A DNA stretch of 64,000 bases from an uncultured Pelagibacteraceae bacterium (GCA_902578115.1 CACHBR010000001.1:151136-215135), one strand, 5' to 3'. Counted from the first letter of the stretch, positions 24,613 through 36,590 are shown. Numbers and translations are program-made. The notes: a model not told the origin generated them from the sequence alone.

Positions 24613-27600
24613 ATGAGAAAAGAGTTATCAAAAGAAAGAAGAGCAAATATATCTGAAAAGAATTTTAATCACATTAAAATTACTTTAGCTAGCCCAGAAA
24701 AAATAAAATCTTGGTCTTTCGGTGAAATAAAAAAACCTGAAACAATAAATTATAGAACGTTCAAACCTGAAAAGGATGGATTATTTTGTGCAAGAATTTT
24801 TGGTCCAATTAAAGATTATGAATGTCTATGTGGAAAATATAAAAGAATGAAGTTTAGAGGAATTATTTGTGAGAAATGTGGAGTAGAAGTAACTAAATCA
24901 AATGTAAGAAGAGAAAGAATGGGCCACATTGATCTTGCATGTCCAGTTGCACATATTTGGTTTTTAAAATCACTTCCAAGTAGAATTTCACTAGCCATAG
25001 ATATGAAGCTTAAGGAAGTTGAAAAAATTTTATACTTTGAGAGTTTTATTGTGATTGAACCTGGATTAACCGAACTTAAAAAAGGTCAATTACTCACAGA
25101 AGATGAATTTATAAAAGCACAAGAAAAATATGGTGAAGACGGCTTCACAGCAGGTATTGGAGCAGAAGCAGTAAGAGAAATATTATTAAGTATAGATTTA
25201 GAAGCTGAAAGAAAAAAATTACGTGAATCATTAAAAAGTATTAAATCTAAAGTAACTGAGGAAAGGACTCTAAAAAGATTAAAGTTAATAGAATCATTTA
25301 TTGATTCTGGAAATAAACCTGAGTGGATGATTTTAACGACAGTTCCTGTCATACCTCCAGAACTTAGACCGTTGGTGCCTTTAGATGGAGGTAGATTTGC
25401 GACATCAGATTTGAACGACCTTTATAGAAGAGTAATAAATCGTAATAACAGACTAAAGAGATTGTTAGATTTAAAAGCACCAGACATTATAGTAAGAAAT
25501 GAAAAAAGAATGCTCCAAGAATCTGTGGACGCGCTTTTTGACAATGGTAGAAGAGGAAGAGTAATTACTGGAACAGGGAAAAGACCTCTAAAATCTTTAG
25601 CAGAAATGTTGAAGGGTAAACAAGGAAGATTTAGACAAAATCTTTTAGGTAAAAGAGTAGACTATTCTGGTAGATCAGTGATTGTTGTAGGACCAGAGCT
25701 AAAACTTCATCAGTGTGGATTACCAAAAAAAATGGCTTTGGAATTGTTTAAACCTTTTTTATACGCCCGTTTGGACAAACTGGGATTTGCTACAACCATT
25801 AAACAAGCAAAGAGAATGGTTGAAAAACAAAAAAGTGAGGTATGGGATGCATTAGAACATATTATTAGAGAGCACCCTGTAATTTTAAATAGAGCTCCAA
25901 CTTTACATAGATTAGGCGTTCAAGCTTTTGAAGCAAAACTGATTGAGGGTAATGCTATAGAACTTCATCCTTTAGTTTGCGCTGCATTTAATGCTGATTT
26001 TGATGGTGATCAAATGGCAGTACATGTTCCACTAAGTTTAGAAGCACAAATAGAAGCCCGTGTGCTAATGATGTCAACAAATAATATTTTAAGTCCATCA
26101 AACGGTAAACCAATAATTGTACCCAGCCAAGATATTGTTTTAGGTATATATTATTTATCTCAACATAAAGAGGATACAAAAACTAAACCTGTAGGAATTT
26201 TTTCTGATGTAAATGAAATTGAGAATGCTATTGAAAGAAAAGATATAAGTGTTCACTCTAAGATAGTATCAGTATTCGATACTGTAGATAAAGATGGAAA
26301 TAAAATTTCAGAGAAATACACAAGTACAGCTGGAAGATTTTTATTATCTAAAACTTTACCAAAAAACCATAAAATTAAATTTGAACTAGTTAACAAAATT
26401 CTTACGAAAAAAGCAGTTTCAGAAGTTATCGATACCGTTTACAGATATTGTGGACAAAAAGAGACTGTAATTTTTTGTGATAGAATAAAAGATCTTGGTT
26501 TTAAACACGCTTTTAAAGCAGGTATTTCATTTGGTAAGAACGATTTAATTATACCAAAAACAAAAGAAAAATTAGTAAATCAAACAAAAAAACAAATAGA
26601 AGACTATGAAAAACAATATCAAGACGGTCTTATAACTAGGGGAGAAAAATACAACAAAGTAGTAGATATTTGGTCTAAATGTACAGATTCTATTGCTAAC
26701 GAAATGATGAAAGAGATTTCATCTGCTGAAAAAGTATATCCTGATGGAAGAATTGAAACTAACTCTGTATTTATGATGGCTGACTCTGGTGCTAGAGGAT
26801 CACCTGCTCAAATGAAACAATTAGCTGGAATGAGAGGACTGATTGCAAAACCTTCAGGTGAAATTATAGAAACTCCAATAATTTCAAATTTTAAAGAGGG
26901 TCTTACAGTTTTAGAGTATTTCAATTCAACTCACGGTGCTAGAAAAGGTTTAGCTGATACAGCGTTAAAAACAGCAAACTCAGGTTATTTAACAAGAAGA
27001 CTTTGTGATGTTGCTCAGGATATTCAAATAACTAAAACAGAATGTGACTGTAACTCTAAATCTTCAATAAAACTATCTGAAATTATTGAAGGCGGTAATG
27101 TTTTGGTAAGTTTATCAGAAAGAGTTTTAGGTAGAGTTGCCGCCGAGGATGTAAAAAATCCATTGTCTGGAGAACTAATTATTAAGAAAAAACAAATGAT
27201 TGATGAAAATATTTGCGAAAAAATTGATTCAGCAGGTGTTAAATCTATACAGGTTTATTCTGTAATCACTTGCGGATCAAAAAAAGGAGTTTGTGCAATG
27301 TCTTATGGTAGAGATTTATCTAGAGGAAAACTTGTAAGCATTGGTGAAGCAATTGGTATGATAGCTGCCCAATCTATTGGTGAACCTGGTACTCAATTAA
27401 CAATGAGAACTTTCCACGTTGGTGGTACAGCCCAAATTAAAGAAGATTCATCAGTGGTATCAGTAAATTCAGGTATTTTAAAAGTGAGTAATAAAAATTT
27501 ACTTGTAGACTCAAAAAATAATACAATTGTTATGGGAAGAAACACCCAACTTTCATTAGAGGACGATAATGGAAGACAATTAGCTTTATATAAAGTTCCA

Positions 27601-28812
27601 TATGGTTCAAAACTATTTTTCAAGAACGGAGATAAGGTACAAAAAGGAAAAAAAATATGTGAATGGGACCCTTATACCCTACCGGTAATAGCAGAAACAA
27701 ACGGTATCGTTAATTATATGGATTTAGTAGATGGTGTTTCACTCGCAGAAACCCTTGATGATGCAACAGGTATATCCTCTAAATCAGTTGTAGATTGGAG
27801 ATCTCAATCAAAAAATAGTGATTTAAAACCAAGAATAACATTAAGAAATTCAGATGGAGAAGTTATAAAAAAAGCTGACGGCAATGAAGCAAGATATTAT
27901 CTAGTACCTGACTCTATTCTTTCTGTTCAAGATGGACAAAAAATATCAGCTGGCGATGTTTTAGCAAGATTACCGAAGGAAACTTCAAAAACAAAAGATA
28001 TTACTGGTGGACTCCCAAGAGTTGCAGAACTATTTGAAGCTAGAAGACCTAAGGATAGCGCGATAATAGCAGAAAGTGATGGAACAATTCAATTTGGCAA
28101 AGAAGTTAGAGGAAAACAAAAAATTTCGATTGTTACAGATAAAGGTGAGTCATCAAATTATTTAATACCAAAAGGTAAACACACAAATTTTAACCAGGGT
28201 GAGAAAATAAAGAAAGGTGAATATTTGTTAGATGGAGCACCCGCACCACATGATATTCTGAGAATTTTAGGAGTTGAAGCTTTAACAGAATATTTTGTTA
28301 CTGAGGTTCAAGAAGTTTACAGAATGCAAGGAGTTGTAATAAACGATAAACACATAGAAACAATAGTTAGACAGATGCTTAAAAAAGTTGAAATTAAAGA
28401 GTCAGGGGACTCTGATTATTTAAACGGCGAACTTGTCGACAGAATTGATTTAAACAATGCAAATGAAGAATTAATTAAAAAAAATAAAAAACCTGCATCA
28501 GGTGAAAGAGTATTGCTGGGTATAACTAAAGCATCACTGCAAACAAATTCATTTATTTCTGCAGCCTCTTTCCAAGAAACCACAAGAGTTCTAACAGACT
28601 CAGCAATTAAAGGAAAAATTGACACTTTGGAAGGATTAAAAGAAAATGTTATTGTAGGTAGACTTATTCCAGCGGGTACAGGCTTAACTAAAAATATATT
28701 AGATAAACAAGCAAAAGAAGAAGATAAAATTAGAATAGCAGAACTAAAAAAACAAGAGCTCGCCAAACAAGACTTAGAAAAATCTGAAAACCAAGGTACA
28801 AAGACCGAATAA
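24613..28812 (+). CDS. rpoC: RNA polymerase beta' subunit
   Basis: A 1399-residue beta' subunit. The N-terminal zinc site is [20 protein letters not shown]. The catalytic Mg-binding [12 protein letters not shown] lies near residue 460, and a second cysteine cluster (CDCNS...CGSKKGVC) appears in the second half. The bridge-helix/trigger-loop region ([35 protein letters not shown]) is intact. The last ~30 residues are Lys/Glu/Gln-rich, beyond the conserved core. It ends the rpo operon; a 169-bp gap follows. Confidence 0.99.
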   Translation: MRKELSKERRANISEKNFNHIKITLASPEKIKSWSFGEIKKPETINYRTFKPEKDGLFCARIFGPIKDYECLCGKYKRMKFRGIICEKCGVEVTKSNVRRERMGHIDLACPVAHIWFLKSLPSRISLAIDMKLKEVEKILYFESFIVIEPGLTELKKGQLLTEDEFIKAQEKYGEDGFTAGIGAEAVREILLSIDLEAERKKLRESLKSIKSKVTEERTLKRLKLIESFIDSGNKPEWMILTTVPVIPPELRPLVPLDGGRFATSDLNDLYRRVINRNNRLKRLLDLKAPDIIVRNEKRMLQESVDALFDNGRRGRVITGTGKRPLKSLAEMLKGKQGRFRQNLLGKRVDYSGRSVIVVGPELKLHQCGLPKKMALELFKPFLYARLDKLGFATTIKQAKRMVEKQKSEVWDALEHIIREHPVILNRAPTLHRLGVQAFEAKLIEGNAIELHPLVCAAFNADFDGDQMAVHVPLSLEAQIEARVLMMSTNNILSPSNGKPIIVPSQDIVLGIYYLSQHKEDTKTKPVGIFSDVNEIENAIERKDISVHSKIVSVFDTVDKDGNKISEKYTSTAGRFLLSKTLPKNHKIKFELVNKILTKKAVSEVIDTVYRYCGQKETVIFCDRIKDLGFKHAFKAGISFGKNDLIIPKTKEKLVNQTKKQIEDYEKQYQDGLITRGEKYNKVVDIWSKCTDSIANEMMKEISSAEKVYPDGRIETNSVFMMADSGARGSPAQMKQLAGMRGLIAKPSGEIIETPIISNFKEGLTVLEYFNSTHGARKGLADTALKTANSGYLTRRLCDVAQDIQITKTECDCNSKSSIKLSEIIEGGNVLVSLSERVLGRVAAEDVKNPLSGELIIKKKQMIDENICEKIDSAGVKSIQVYSVITCGSKKGVCAMSYGRDLSRGKLVSIGEAIGMIAAQSIGEPGTQLTMRTFHVGGTAQIKEDSSVVSVNSGILKVSNKNLLVDSKNNTIVMGRNTQLSLEDDNGRQLALYKVPYGSKLFFKNGDKVQKGKKICEWDPYTLPVIAETNGIVNYMDLVDGVSLAETLDDATGISSKSVVDWRSQSKNSDLKPRITLRNSDGEVIKKADGNEARYYLVPDSILSVQDGQKISAGDVLARLPKETSKTKDITGGLPRVAELFEARRPKDSAIIAESDGTIQFGKEVRGKQKISIVTDKGESSNYLIPKGKHTNFNQGEKIKKGEYLLDGAPAPHDILRILGVEALTEYFVTEVQEVYRMQGVVINDKHIETIVRQMLKKVEIKESGDSDYLNGELVDRIDLNNANEELIKKNKKPASGERVLLGITKASLQTNSFISAASFQETTRVLTDSAIKGKIDTLEGLKENVIVGRLIPAGTGLTKNILDKQAKEEDKIRIAELKKQELAKQDLEKSENQGTKTE

Positions 28813-28848
28813 CGCAAGTAAAATTGGGCTTTTTAACTTTATTAATTA

Positions 28849-28877
28849 TTGACATTTTGATGTTCAATGTTAGTTTA
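28849..28877 (+). promoter_or_regulatory. Candidate promoter upstream of rpsL
   Basis: The 169-bp rpoC-rpsL gap is the longest gene-free stretch here. It holds a perfect TTGACA (28849-28854) with a weak -10-like TAGTTT or nearby sequence after 16-17 bases. A separate start for the rpsL-rpsG-fusA and S10 clusters is likely. Nothing else recognisable lies in the gap. Confidence 0.4.
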
Positions 28878-28981
28878 GCGCAAATTTGATAGTTAGAAGT
28901 AAGGTCATATTAACCTTAAACAGTAACTTAAAATTAACAACTACTCGCTTACTTTTATCAATCAAAAAATATTAAAAAATT

Positions 28982-29353
28982 ATGCCAACTATTAATCAGT
29001 TGATGAGAAAACCTAGAGTAAAACCCTTATCAAGAAATAAGGTTCCTGCTTTAGAAAAACAGCCCTTAAAAAGAGCTGTTTGTATAAAAGTGTACACAAC
29101 AACTCCCAAAAAACCTAACTCAGCTTTAAGAAAAGTTGCAAGAGTAAGATTATCAAATGGATATGAGGTAACAGCTTACATACCAGGAGAAGGTCATAAT
29201 TTACAAGAACACTCTGTTGTTTTGATTAGAGGGGGAAGAGTAAAAGATTTACCTGGTGTACGATACCATATCTTAAGAGGTAACCTTGATGCCCAGGGTG
29301 TTACAACCAGAAAAAAAAGACGTTCCCTTTATGGAGCAAAAAAACCAAAATAA
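28982..29353 (+). CDS. rpsL: 30S ribosomal protein S12
   Basis: A 123-residue S12 at the decoding centre. It has the [16 protein letters not shown] and [14 protein letters not shown] motifs. The lysines corresponding to streptomycin-resistance positions (~43 and ~88) are unmutated. First gene after the rpoC gap and probably first of its own transcript. Confidence 0.99.
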   Translation: MPTINQLMRKPRVKPLSRNKVPALEKQPLKRAVCIKVYTTTPKKPNSALRKVARVRLSNGYEVTAYIPGEGHNLQEHSVVLIRGGRVKDLPGVRYHILRGNLDAQGVTTRKKRRSLYGAKKPK

Positions 29354-29362
29354 TAAATTCCT

Positions 29363-29833
29363 ATGTCTAGAAAACGAAAAGCTCCAGTCAGAAAAATTTA
29401 TTCAGATCCAAAATATGGTTCAAGAGTAATTTCGAAGTTTATAAATTCAATTATGTATGATGGAAAAAGATCAACTGCTGAAAGAATCTTGTATACAGCT
29501 TTAGATAAAATTAAAGAAACTAAAAAAGAAGATCCTTTAAAAGTTTTTAACACTGCGATTAGCAATGTTAGACCAAATATTGAAGTAAGGTCCAGAAGAG
29601 TAGGAGGAGCAACCTATCAAGTTCCAGTTGAAGTAAAATCAAATAGATCTCAAGCATTGGCACTCAGATGGATTTTAGATGCATCTAGAAAAAGAAAAAA
29701 TAAAACCATGGCAGAAAAATTATCGTTTGAATTACTAGACGCATATCAAAAAAAAGGATCTGCAATAAAAAAAAAGGAAGACACACACAAAATGGCTGAG
29801 TCAAACAAGGCTTTTGCACATTTTAGATGGTAA
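29363..29833 (+). CDS. rpsG: 30S ribosomal protein S7
   Basis: A 156-residue S7 that organises the 30S head. Motifs include [35 protein letters not shown] and [11 protein letters not shown] at the end. It follows rpsL by 9 bp and precedes fusA by 4 bp. In enterobacteria S7 regulates the str operon, but no corresponding leader can be recognised here. Confidence 0.99.
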   Translation: MSRKRKAPVRKIYSDPKYGSRVISKFINSIMYDGKRSTAERILYTALDKIKETKKEDPLKVFNTAISNVRPNIEVRSRRVGGATYQVPVEVKSNRSQALALRWILDASRKRKNKTMAEKLSFELLDAYQKKGSAIKKKEDTHKMAESNKAFAHFRW

Positions 29834-29837
29834 TATT

Positions 29838-31913
29838 ATGGCTCGATCACATACATTAGAAAAATATCGTAACATTGGAATTATGGCTCACATAGATGCG
29901 GGTAAAACTACTACGACAGAAAGAATTTTATATTACACTGGAAAGAGTCATAAAATTGGCGAGGTTCATGATGGTGCCGCTACAATGGATTGGATGGAAC
30001 AAGAGCAAGAAAGAGGTATAACAATTACTTCTGCTGCAACTACTTGTTTTTGGAGGGAACACAGAATTAATATTATCGACACACCTGGCCATGTTGATTT
30101 CACTATTGAAGTTGAAAGATCATTAAAAGTTTTAGACGGAGCAGTTGCTGTATTTGATGGTGTTGCAGGTGTTGAACCTCAATCCGAAACAGTTTGGCGT
30201 CAAGCTGATAAATACAAGGTTCCAAGAATTTGTTTTGTAAACAAATTAGACAGGACAGGAGCTGATTTTTTCAATTGTGTACAAATGATTAAAGATAGAC
30301 TTGGAGCTAAACCTCTTGTTATGCAAATTCCTGTTGGAATTGAGTCTTCACTAAAAGGTGTAGTTGATTTAATTAAGATGAAAGCAGTGATTTGGAAAGA
30401 TGAAAAACTTGGAGCTGAGTTTGAATATGTAGATATACCTGCAGATTTAAAAGAACAAGCAGATAAATATAGAAAAGATTTAATAGAGACGGCTGTAGAA
30501 CAAGATGAAAAATTAATGGATGATTATCTTAACGGTAAAGAAATTTCTGAAAAAGATATAATAGCATGTGTTAGAAAAGGATGTCTAAAATTTGACTTTG
30601 TACCAGTAATTACTGGTTCAGCCTTTAAAAATAAAGGTGTGCAACCTTTACTTGATGCTGTAATTGATTTTCTACCAAGTCCTAAGGATATTAACTCAAT
30701 CAAAGGTACTAAACCAAACTCTAAAGATGAAATTGAGAGAAAATTTGATGACAAAGAGCCTTTTTCAGCTTTAGCCTTCAAAGTAGCAAATGACCCTTTT
30801 GTTGGTTCATTAACATTTATAAGAATTTATTCAGGGACTTTAAAATCTGGGACAGGAATTTATAACACATCCAGAGATAAAGAAGAAAGAGTTGGTAGAA
30901 TGCTACTGATGCATGCTAATAGCAGAGAAGATGTGAAAGAGGCCAATGCGGGTGATATTGTAGCTTTAGCAGGTCTTAAATATACCATAACAGGTCATAC
31001 CTTATCAGATGAAGATAACCCTGTAGTTTTAGAGCCAATGGAATTTCCAGATCCAGTAATTGAGATTGCTGTTGAACCAAAAACTAAGGGTGACCAAGAA
31101 AAAATGGGTGAAGCACTAGGAAGATTAGCAAAAGAAGATCCTTCATTTAGAGTAACTTCCGACGAAGAGTCAGGACAAACAATTATTAAGGGCATGGGGG
31201 AGCTTCATTTAGATATTATAGTTGATAGGATGAAAAGAGAATTTAAAGTAGAAGCAAACATTGGTGCCCCACAAGTTGCGTATAGAGAAACTATCCTAAA
31301 GCCGGTATCTAGCGTTTACATACATAAAAAACAGAGTGGAGGTGCTGGTCAATTTGCAAAAGTTGAATTAACGGTAGAACCTTTAGAACCAGGAAAGGGT
31401 AGAGAAGTTGAAAATAAAATTAAGGGCGGTTCAATACCAAAAGAATTTATCCCAGGTGTTGAGAAAGGTATTGAAAGTGTTGCCGATAATGGAATTCTAG
31501 CTGGGTTTCCATTAATAGATTACAAAGTTACTATAGTAGACGGATTACACCATGATGTTGACTCTAGCGTCTTAGCTTTTGAAATTGCGTCTAGATACTG
31601 TTTTAAGGACGCATGTACAAAAGCAACTTTAAAACTATTAGAACCTATGATGAGAGTTGAGGTAATTACTCCTGAAGATTATATGGGAGACGTAATTGGT
31701 GATTTAAATAGTAGAAGAGGTCAAGTATCAACAACAGAAACAAGAGGAAATGCTACAGTAATTAGTGCAATGGTTCCTTTAGCGAATATGTTTGGTTATA
31801 TAAATAATTTAAGATCAATGTCTCAGGGTAGAGCTCAGTACTCAATGTTTTTTGATCATTATGCAAAAGTTCCTCAAAATGTACAAGATGAAGTAACAAA
31901 GAAGATGGCTTAA
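29838..31913 (+). CDS. fusA: Elongation factor G
   Basis: A 691-residue EF-G from the ATG at 29838. A start at 29814 would overlap rpsG and add unrelated residues. The GTPase P-loop AHIDAGKT is at 17-24, followed by DTPGHVDFT and [10 protein letters not shown]. Domain IV contains [14 protein letters not shown]. It drives tRNA-mRNA translocation. rpsJ follows immediately, without the tuf gene that many bacteria keep between them. Confidence 0.99.
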   Translation: MARSHTLEKYRNIGIMAHIDAGKTTTTERILYYTGKSHKIGEVHDGAATMDWMEQEQERGITITSAATTCFWREHRINIIDTPGHVDFTIEVERSLKVLDGAVAVFDGVAGVEPQSETVWRQADKYKVPRICFVNKLDRTGADFFNCVQMIKDRLGAKPLVMQIPVGIESSLKGVVDLIKMKAVIWKDEKLGAEFEYVDIPADLKEQADKYRKDLIETAVEQDEKLMDDYLNGKEISEKDIIACVRKGCLKFDFVPVITGSAFKNKGVQPLLDAVIDFLPSPKDINSIKGTKPNSKDEIERKFDDKEPFSALAFKVANDPFVGSLTFIRIYSGTLKSGTGIYNTSRDKEERVGRMLLMHANSREDVKEANAGDIVALAGLKYTITGHTLSDEDNPVVLEPMEFPDPVIEIAVEPKTKGDQEKMGEALGRLAKEDPSFRVTSDEESGQTIIKGMGELHLDIIVDRMKREFKVEANIGAPQVAYRETILKPVSSVYIHKKQSGGAGQFAKVELTVEPLEPGKGREVENKIKGGSIPKEFIPGVEKGIESVADNGILAGFPLIDYKVTIVDGLHHDVDSSVLAFEIASRYCFKDACTKATLKLLEPMMRVEVITPEDYMGDVIGDLNSRRGQVSTTETRGNATVISAMVPLANMFGYINNLRSMSQGRAQYSMFFDHYAKVPQNVQDEVTKKMA

Positions 31914-31914
31914 A

Positions 31915-32223
31915 ATGGAAAACCAAAATATTAGAATACATCTAAGAGCTTATGATAACAAAATACTCGATTTGTCGACAGAGGAAATAGTAAATACAGC
32001 TAAAAGAACAGGAGCTCAAGTTAAGGGACCAATACCTTTACCTACAAAGATAGAAAGATTTACTGTTTTAAGATCACCTCATATCGATAAAAAAAGTAGG
32101 GAGCAGTTTGAAACAAGAACACACAAGAGATTAATTGATATTGTTGAGCCTACACCTCAAACAGTTGAGGCATTAATGAAATTAGATCTAGCTTCAGGTG
32201 TAGATATAGAAATAAAAATATAA
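31915..32223 (+). CDS. rpsJ: 30S ribosomal protein S10
   Basis: A 102-residue S10, also the NusE partner of NusG. Motifs include [43 protein letters not shown] and [11 protein letters not shown]. Starts one base after fusA, so the str and S10 clusters are fused with no S10 leader. Confidence 0.99.
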   Translation: MENQNIRIHLRAYDNKILDLSTEEIVNTAKRTGAQVKGPIPLPTKIERFTVLRSPHIDKKSREQFETRTHKRLIDIVEPTPQTVEALMKLDLASGVDIEIKI

Positions 32224-32225
32224 TT

Positions 32226-32999
32226 ATGACTTTAGGATTGGTAGGAAAAAAAATGGGTATGACTAGGGAGTTTTTTAACTCTGGAATATCTATACCGGTA
32301 ACAGTTATTAAAATTGAAAAAGGAAGAATAATCGATGTTTATACAAAGGAAAAAAATGGTTATTCTGCTGTTAAGTTAGGCTTTATAAAACAAAAGAATT
32401 CTAAGTTAACAAAACAAATGAAAGGCTTTTTTGCTAAAAAAAATACTGAACCAAAAAAAATTATTAAGGAATATAGAGTAGAAAAAGTTGAAGATTTCAA
32501 AACAGGTAGTGAAATAGGTTTAGAAATTTTAAAAGATGTTAAATTCATTGATGTAAGATCGAAAACTATTGGTAAAGGTTTTGCAGGAGTTATGAAAAAG
32601 TATAATTTTGGGGGTTTAAGAGCCAGTCATGGTGTTTCAGTTTCCCACAGATCTCATGGATCAACAGGACAAAACCAAGATCCTGGTAAAGTATTTAAAG
32701 GAAAAAAAATGGCTGGACACATGGGGTCAAAATTTAGAACATTATTAAATTTAGAAATCATAAAGTCAGATATAGAAAATGGTTTAATTTACATAAAAGG
32801 ATCAATACCTGGATCAAAAAATACTACAGTTTTTTTAAGAAAATCAAAAAAAATAGTTAACAGAAAAACAAGCAAAGATAAATTTGCTCAAGCTACAGAA
32901 GCCTCAAAAACAGCTGGTAAAAAAGATTCACAAAAGAAAGAAACTCCAAAGAAAGAAGAAAATAAACAAGTTAAAAAGGAAGAACCCAAAAAGAAATAA
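32226..32999 (+). CDS. rplC: 50S ribosomal protein L3 with Lys-rich tail
   Basis: A 257-residue L3, about 45 longer than the E. coli protein. The core ends near residue 210 and contains GVSVSHRSHGSTGQNQDPGKVFKGKKMAGH, the loop that reaches the peptidyl-transferase region. Residues ~211-257 are a Lys/Glu/Ala/Ser low-complexity tail ending in EEPKKK. The tail is in frame and followed by a normal 3-bp gap to rplD, so it is not a frameshift. Confidence 0.98.
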   Translation: MTLGLVGKKMGMTREFFNSGISIPVTVIKIEKGRIIDVYTKEKNGYSAVKLGFIKQKNSKLTKQMKGFFAKKNTEPKKIIKEYRVEKVEDFKTGSEIGLEILKDVKFIDVRSKTIGKGFAGVMKKYNFGGLRASHGVSVSHRSHGSTGQNQDPGKVFKGKKMAGHMGSKFRTLLNLEIIKSDIENGLIYIKGSIPGSKNTTVFLRKSKKIVNRKTSKDKFAQATEASKTAGKKDSQKKETPKKEENKQVKKEEPKKK

Positions 33000-33002
33000 A
33001 TT

Positions 33003-33626
33003 ATGAATATAAAAGTATTAAATATTGATGGTAGTAAAAGCAAAGACATAATCGTCTCTGATAAAATTACTGGTTTAAAGGTCAACAATAAACTTTTGAA
33101 ATACGTAATTGATTGGCAACTTAACCTCTCAAAAAAACGTTTAGCTAAAACTAAGCAGAGAAACGAGGTTATTGGTTCAACTAGAAAAATTTATGCGCAA
33201 AAAGGAACTGGTGGAGCAAGACATGCAAGTAGAAAAGCACCTTTATTTGTTGGTGGAGGAGTAGCTCATGGACCAAAAGGTGATAACTATAAAAATAAAA
33301 AAATTAATAAAAAAACTAGAAAAATTGCTCTAGCACAAACAATATCAAAAAAAAGAAATAACAACGAGTTATTTATTTTTGATGACGTAAAAAAGGAAAT
33401 TAAAAAAACAAAAATTTTTAATTCTTTCTTAGTTAAAAATAATTTAACGAATGTATTAATTGTATCTGACAAAGAAACTGAGAAAAATATTGTTAAATCA
33501 GTAAGGAATTTACGTAATGTTAAACTTATAAATGAAGCGGGAACAAATGTTTATGATTTAGTTAAATATAAAAATGTATTATTTACTACGACTTCGATTA
33601 AAAATATTCAAGATAGGTTAAAATGA
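33003..33626 (+). CDS. rplD: 50S ribosomal protein L4
   Basis: A 207-residue L4. The extended loop that lines the exit tunnel is visible as RKIYAQKGTGGARHASRKAPLFVGGGVAHGP. In other bacteria L4 represses the S10 operon, but no leader is present for that here. It overlaps rplW by 4 bp. Confidence 0.98.
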   Translation: MNIKVLNIDGSKSKDIIVSDKITGLKVNNKLLKYVIDWQLNLSKKRLAKTKQRNEVIGSTRKIYAQKGTGGARHASRKAPLFVGGGVAHGPKGDNYKNKKINKKTRKIALAQTISKKRNNNELFIFDDVKKEIKKTKIFNSFLVKNNLTNVLIVSDKETEKNIVKSVRNLRNVKLINEAGTNVYDLVKYKNVLFTTTSIKNIQDRLK

Positions 33627-33916
33627 AAAAGATTAATTTTTTAGATACTGTTATACATCCTATAATTACTGAAAAGGCTACCAGCCTTTCAGAGAATAAC
33701 AAAGTAGTGTTTAAAGTGAGAGATGATGCTTCTAAAAAAACTATCAAAAAAAATATTGAAAAAATATTTAAAGTTAATGTCATAAAGGTAAATACAATTA
33801 CAAAAAAATCTAAAAGTAAAATTATAAGAGGAAAAATTGGATATAAAAAAGGTTATAAAAAAGCATTAGTTACTTTAAAAAAAGGCCAAAGTATTGACCT
33901 GGCTACTGGAGTTTAA
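33623..33916 (+). CDS. rplW: 50S ribosomal protein L23
   Basis: A 97-residue L23 at the tunnel exit, where signal recognition particle and trigger factor dock. It shows HPIITEKATSLSENNKVVFKV and INVIKVNTI-type strands. ATGA overlap with rplD; rplB follows after 5 bp. Confidence 0.98.
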   Translation: MKKINFLDTVIHPIITEKATSLSENNKVVFKVRDDASKKTIKKNIEKIFKVNVIKVNTITKKSKSKIIRGKIGYKKGYKKALVTLKKGQSIDLATGV

Positions 33917-33921
33917 AAATT

Positions 33922-34758
33922 ATGGCGTTAAAAACATTTAAACCTTATACAAAATCAACAAGAACAACAGTTTTAGTTGATAGAAAAAATATTTGGAAAG
34001 GTTCTCCTTATAAAAAACTCACACGGGGAAAGATCTCTTCTGGAGGAAGAAATAACTTAGGCAGAATAACCTCTAGAGCAAAAGGAGCTGGTCATAAGAA
34101 AAGATATAGAATTATAGATTTTCATAGAAATAAAATTGACATGACAGGTATAGTTGAAAGAATTGAATATGATCCAAATAGATCATCTCATATAGCATTA
34201 ATAAGTTACGAAGATAAAACTAAGACTTATATTATCTGTCCACAAAATATAAATATTGGAGATAAAATTGTATCTGGATTAAAAAAAGAAGTGAAAATTG
34301 GAAATTGCATGCCTTTGAGTGATATACCCCCAGGTACGCAGGTTCATAATGTTGAGTTAAATACAGGAGCAGGAGGCAAGTTAGCAAGATCTGCTGGGGC
34401 TTCCGTAACTTTATCTGGTATTGATGATGAATACGCAATAATTAAATTGTCATCCGGGGAGACAAGAAAAGTCAGAAAAGATTGTAAAGCTACAATTGGT
34501 GTTGTTTCTAATCCAGATCAAAAAAATATAAAAATAGGTAAAGCAGGAAGAAATCGATGGAAAGGTAAACGTCCACTTACTCGTGGTGTTGCAATGAACC
34601 CAGTTGATCACCCACATGGTGGAGGAGAAGGGAAGACAGCCGGAGGAAGAAACCCTGTTTCACCTTGGGGGCAATCTGCTAAAGGTCTTAAAACAAGGAG
34701 ACCACAAAGAAGTGATAAATTTATAATTTCAAGAAGAAAAAAAAGGAGAGACAATTAA
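33922..34758 (+). CDS. rplB: 50S ribosomal protein L2
   Basis: A 278-residue L2 of standard length. The C-terminal signature NPVDHPHGGGEGK includes the histidine near the peptidyl-transferase centre. LTRGKISSGGRNNLGRITSR marks the N-terminal part. It is needed for subunit joining. Confidence 0.99.
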   Translation: MALKTFKPYTKSTRTTVLVDRKNIWKGSPYKKLTRGKISSGGRNNLGRITSRAKGAGHKKRYRIIDFHRNKIDMTGIVERIEYDPNRSSHIALISYEDKTKTYIICPQNINIGDKIVSGLKKEVKIGNCMPLSDIPPGTQVHNVELNTGAGGKLARSAGASVTLSGIDDEYAIIKLSSGETRKVRKDCKATIGVVSNPDQKNIKIGKAGRNRWKGKRPLTRGVAMNPVDHPHGGGEGKTAGGRNPVSPWGQSAKGLKTRRPQRSDKFIISRRKKRRDN

Positions 34759-34761
34759 ATA

Positions 34762-35160
34762 ATGACACGCGGTGTATGGAAAGGACCATTTGTTCATCCA
34801 AGTTTGCTTAAAAAAATAGATAAGCTTAAGGATCAAACAAAGAAAATGCCAATAAAAACTTGGTCAAGAAACTCTACAATAATACCTGAGTTTGTTGGTC
34901 ATAGCTTCTTGATACATAATGGAAAAAGTTTTATCCCAATAACTGTTTCAGAGGAGATGGTAGGACATAAATTGGGTGAGTTTTCACCTACAAGAAAATT
35001 TTCTGGTCACACTCCTGCTGATAAAAAAGCTGCAGCTGAAGGAACGTCTTCACCTTCTTCAGGTTCAGCACCAAAAGCTGCACCGGGAAGTTCACCAAAA
35101 GCTGCTCCTGCTGCTGCACCAGCATCAAAACCCGCTTCTCCAAAAAAGGACACTAAATGA
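34762..35160 (+). CDS. rpsS: 30S ribosomal protein S19 with Ala/Pro/Ser/Lys tail
   Basis: A 132-residue S19, about 40 longer than usual. The core ([18 protein letters not shown] to [20 protein letters not shown]) ends near residue 90. Residues ~91-132 are a repetitive Ala/Pro/Ser/Lys stretch with [21 protein letters not shown]. The tail DNA is visibly more GC-rich than the genes around it. It overlaps rplV by 4 bp, so the frame is genuine. Similar Ala/Lys-rich tails on S19 are not something I can assign a function to. Confidence 0.97.
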   Translation: MTRGVWKGPFVHPSLLKKIDKLKDQTKKMPIKTWSRNSTIIPEFVGHSFLIHNGKSFIPITVSEEMVGHKLGEFSPTRKFSGHTPADKKAAAEGTSSPSSGSAPKAAPGSSPKAAPAAAPASKPASPKKDTK

Positions 35161-35522
35161 CAGAAAAAAACAATATAATTAAATCTATAAACAAAAATGT
35201 GAGAAGTGGTGCAAGAAAAGCAAATTTGGTATTAAAGTTTATAAAAGGGAAAAAAGCAGACGTAGCCTTAAGGGATTTAGAATTTACACGAAAAAAGGTT
35301 GCAGAGGATATTAAAAAAACAGTTAAGTCTGCTATCGCGAATGCTGAAAATAATTATCAGTATGACATTGACAACCTTTATGTAAAAGAGGCTTTTGTAG
35401 GTAAATCGATTGTTATGAAGAGATTTAGACCTAGAGCAAAAGGAAGAGCAGCTCCAATTAAAAAACCTTATAGTAGAGTAACTATTATATTAGAAGAAAA
35501 AAAAGGAGATAATAAAAAATAA
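35157..35522 (+). CDS. rplV: 50S ribosomal protein L22
   Basis: A 121-residue L22 whose beta-hairpin lines the nascent-chain tunnel. Conserved segments are [25 protein letters not shown] and [28 protein letters not shown] overlap with rpsS and a one-base overlap with rpsC. Confidence 0.98.
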   Translation: MTEKNNIIKSINKNVRSGARKANLVLKFIKGKKADVALRDLEFTRKKVAEDIKKTVKSAIANAENNYQYDIDNLYVKEAFVGKSIVMKRFRPRAKGRAAPIKKPYSRVTIILEEKKGDNKK

Positions 35523-36208
35523 TGGGACAAAAAGTAAATCCGATAGGTTTTAGATTAGGTGTAAACAGAGGTTGGGATTCTATTTGGTTTGCACGAAAAA
35601 ATGACTATGGAAAATTTTTAATTGAGGACTATAAAATTAGAGAATTTATTAAGAAAAATATACAGAACTCAGGAGTATCAGAAATCATAATTGAGAGATC
35701 TGGAAAAAAATGTTCTATATTTATTCACACTTCAAGACCTGGTTTTGTTATTGGGAAAAAAGGATCAGATATTGAAAAAATTAAGGGGAAAATTTCAAAA
35801 ATTACTGACAGTGAAGTTTCTGTAAACATTAAAGAAATAAAAAAACCAGAACTCAACGCTTATTTAGTTGCCGAAAATATATCTCAACAGTTAGTCAAAA
35901 GAATTGCTTATAGACGTGCAATGAAAAGAGCAATGCAATCAGCAATGAGACTAGGTGCAAAAGGAATTAAAGTTACACTGAGTGGTAGATTAGCAGGTAA
36001 TGAAATAGCTAGAAGTGAATGGTTAAGAGAGGGAAGCATACCTCTACACACGTTAAGAGCAAATTTAGACTACGCAGAGTCCGAAGCACTAACAACTTAC
36101 GGAATAATAGGTGTAAAAGTTTGGATTTATAAAGGTGAAATCTTTTTAAAAGATGTAAACAAGCAAAAAATTGAAAGGACTAAGAATGCTTCAACCGGTA
36201 AGAAGTAA
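35522..36208 (+). CDS. rpsC: 30S ribosomal protein S3
   Basis: A 228-residue S3 at the mRNA entry of the 30S subunit. [20 protein letters not shown] opens it, the KH domain shows [17 protein letters not shown], and [11 protein letters not shown] closes the C-terminal domain. Its end overlaps rplP by 23 bp. Confidence 0.99.
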   Translation: MGQKVNPIGFRLGVNRGWDSIWFARKNDYGKFLIEDYKIREFIKKNIQNSGVSEIIIERSGKKCSIFIHTSRPGFVIGKKGSDIEKIKGKISKITDSEVSVNIKEIKKPELNAYLVAENISQQLVKRIAYRRAMKRAMQSAMRLGAKGIKVTLSGRLAGNEIARSEWLREGSIPLHTLRANLDYAESEALTTYGIIGVKVWIYKGEIFLKDVNKQKIERTKNASTGKK

Positions 36209-36590
36209 ATTTAGAAAAGCACATAAAGGTAGAATTCATGGAAATGCTACTCGAGCAAGTTCACTTAACTATGGAGAATTTGGATTGAAGGCGATTCAAC
36301 CCGAAAGAATAATAGGAAAACAAATTGAAGCAGCAAGAGTTGCACTTACGAGACATATGAAAAGGACTGGAAAAGTTTGGTCTAGAATATTTCCTAATAT
36401 TCCAGTATCCAAAAAACCGACAGAGGTTAGAATGGGCAAGGGTAAAGGATCACCTGAATATTGGGCTTGTAGAGTTAAACCAGGTCGAATTTTATTTGAA
36501 GTAGACGGTGTCACAGAGGAAGTTGCAAGAGAAGCTCTTTATAAAGCTTCAGCTAAACTTCCTATTAAAACAAAATTTGTGAGAAGATAA
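36186..36590 (+). CDS. rplP: 50S ribosomal protein L16
   Basis: A 134-residue L16 from the ATG at 36186, giving the conserved start [23 protein letters not shown] at 36171 adds five atypical residues. It sits near the A-site tRNA elbow; [24 protein letters not shown] is diagnostic. The first 23 bp lie inside rpsC. Confidence 0.98.
   Translation: MLQPVRSKFRKAHKGRIHGNATRASSLNYGEFGLKAIQPERIIGKQIEAARVALTRHMKRTGKVWSRIFPNIPVSKKPTEVRMGKGKGSPEYWACRVKPGRILFEVDGVTEEVAREALYKASAKLPIKTKFVRR

Noticed and set aside
28416..28817. A 133-residue minus-strand frame over the end of rpoC
   Set aside because: A Ser/Phe/Leu-rich translation is the usual mirror of lysine/glutamate-rich coding sequence; rpoC is unambiguous here.
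34976..35182. A second frame over the S19 tail that might indicate a frameshift
   Set aside because: The rpsS frame continues to a stop overlapping rplV by 4 bp, the normal junction here. The alternative frame is a repetitive Leu/Gln/His shadow of the Ala/Pro-rich tail.
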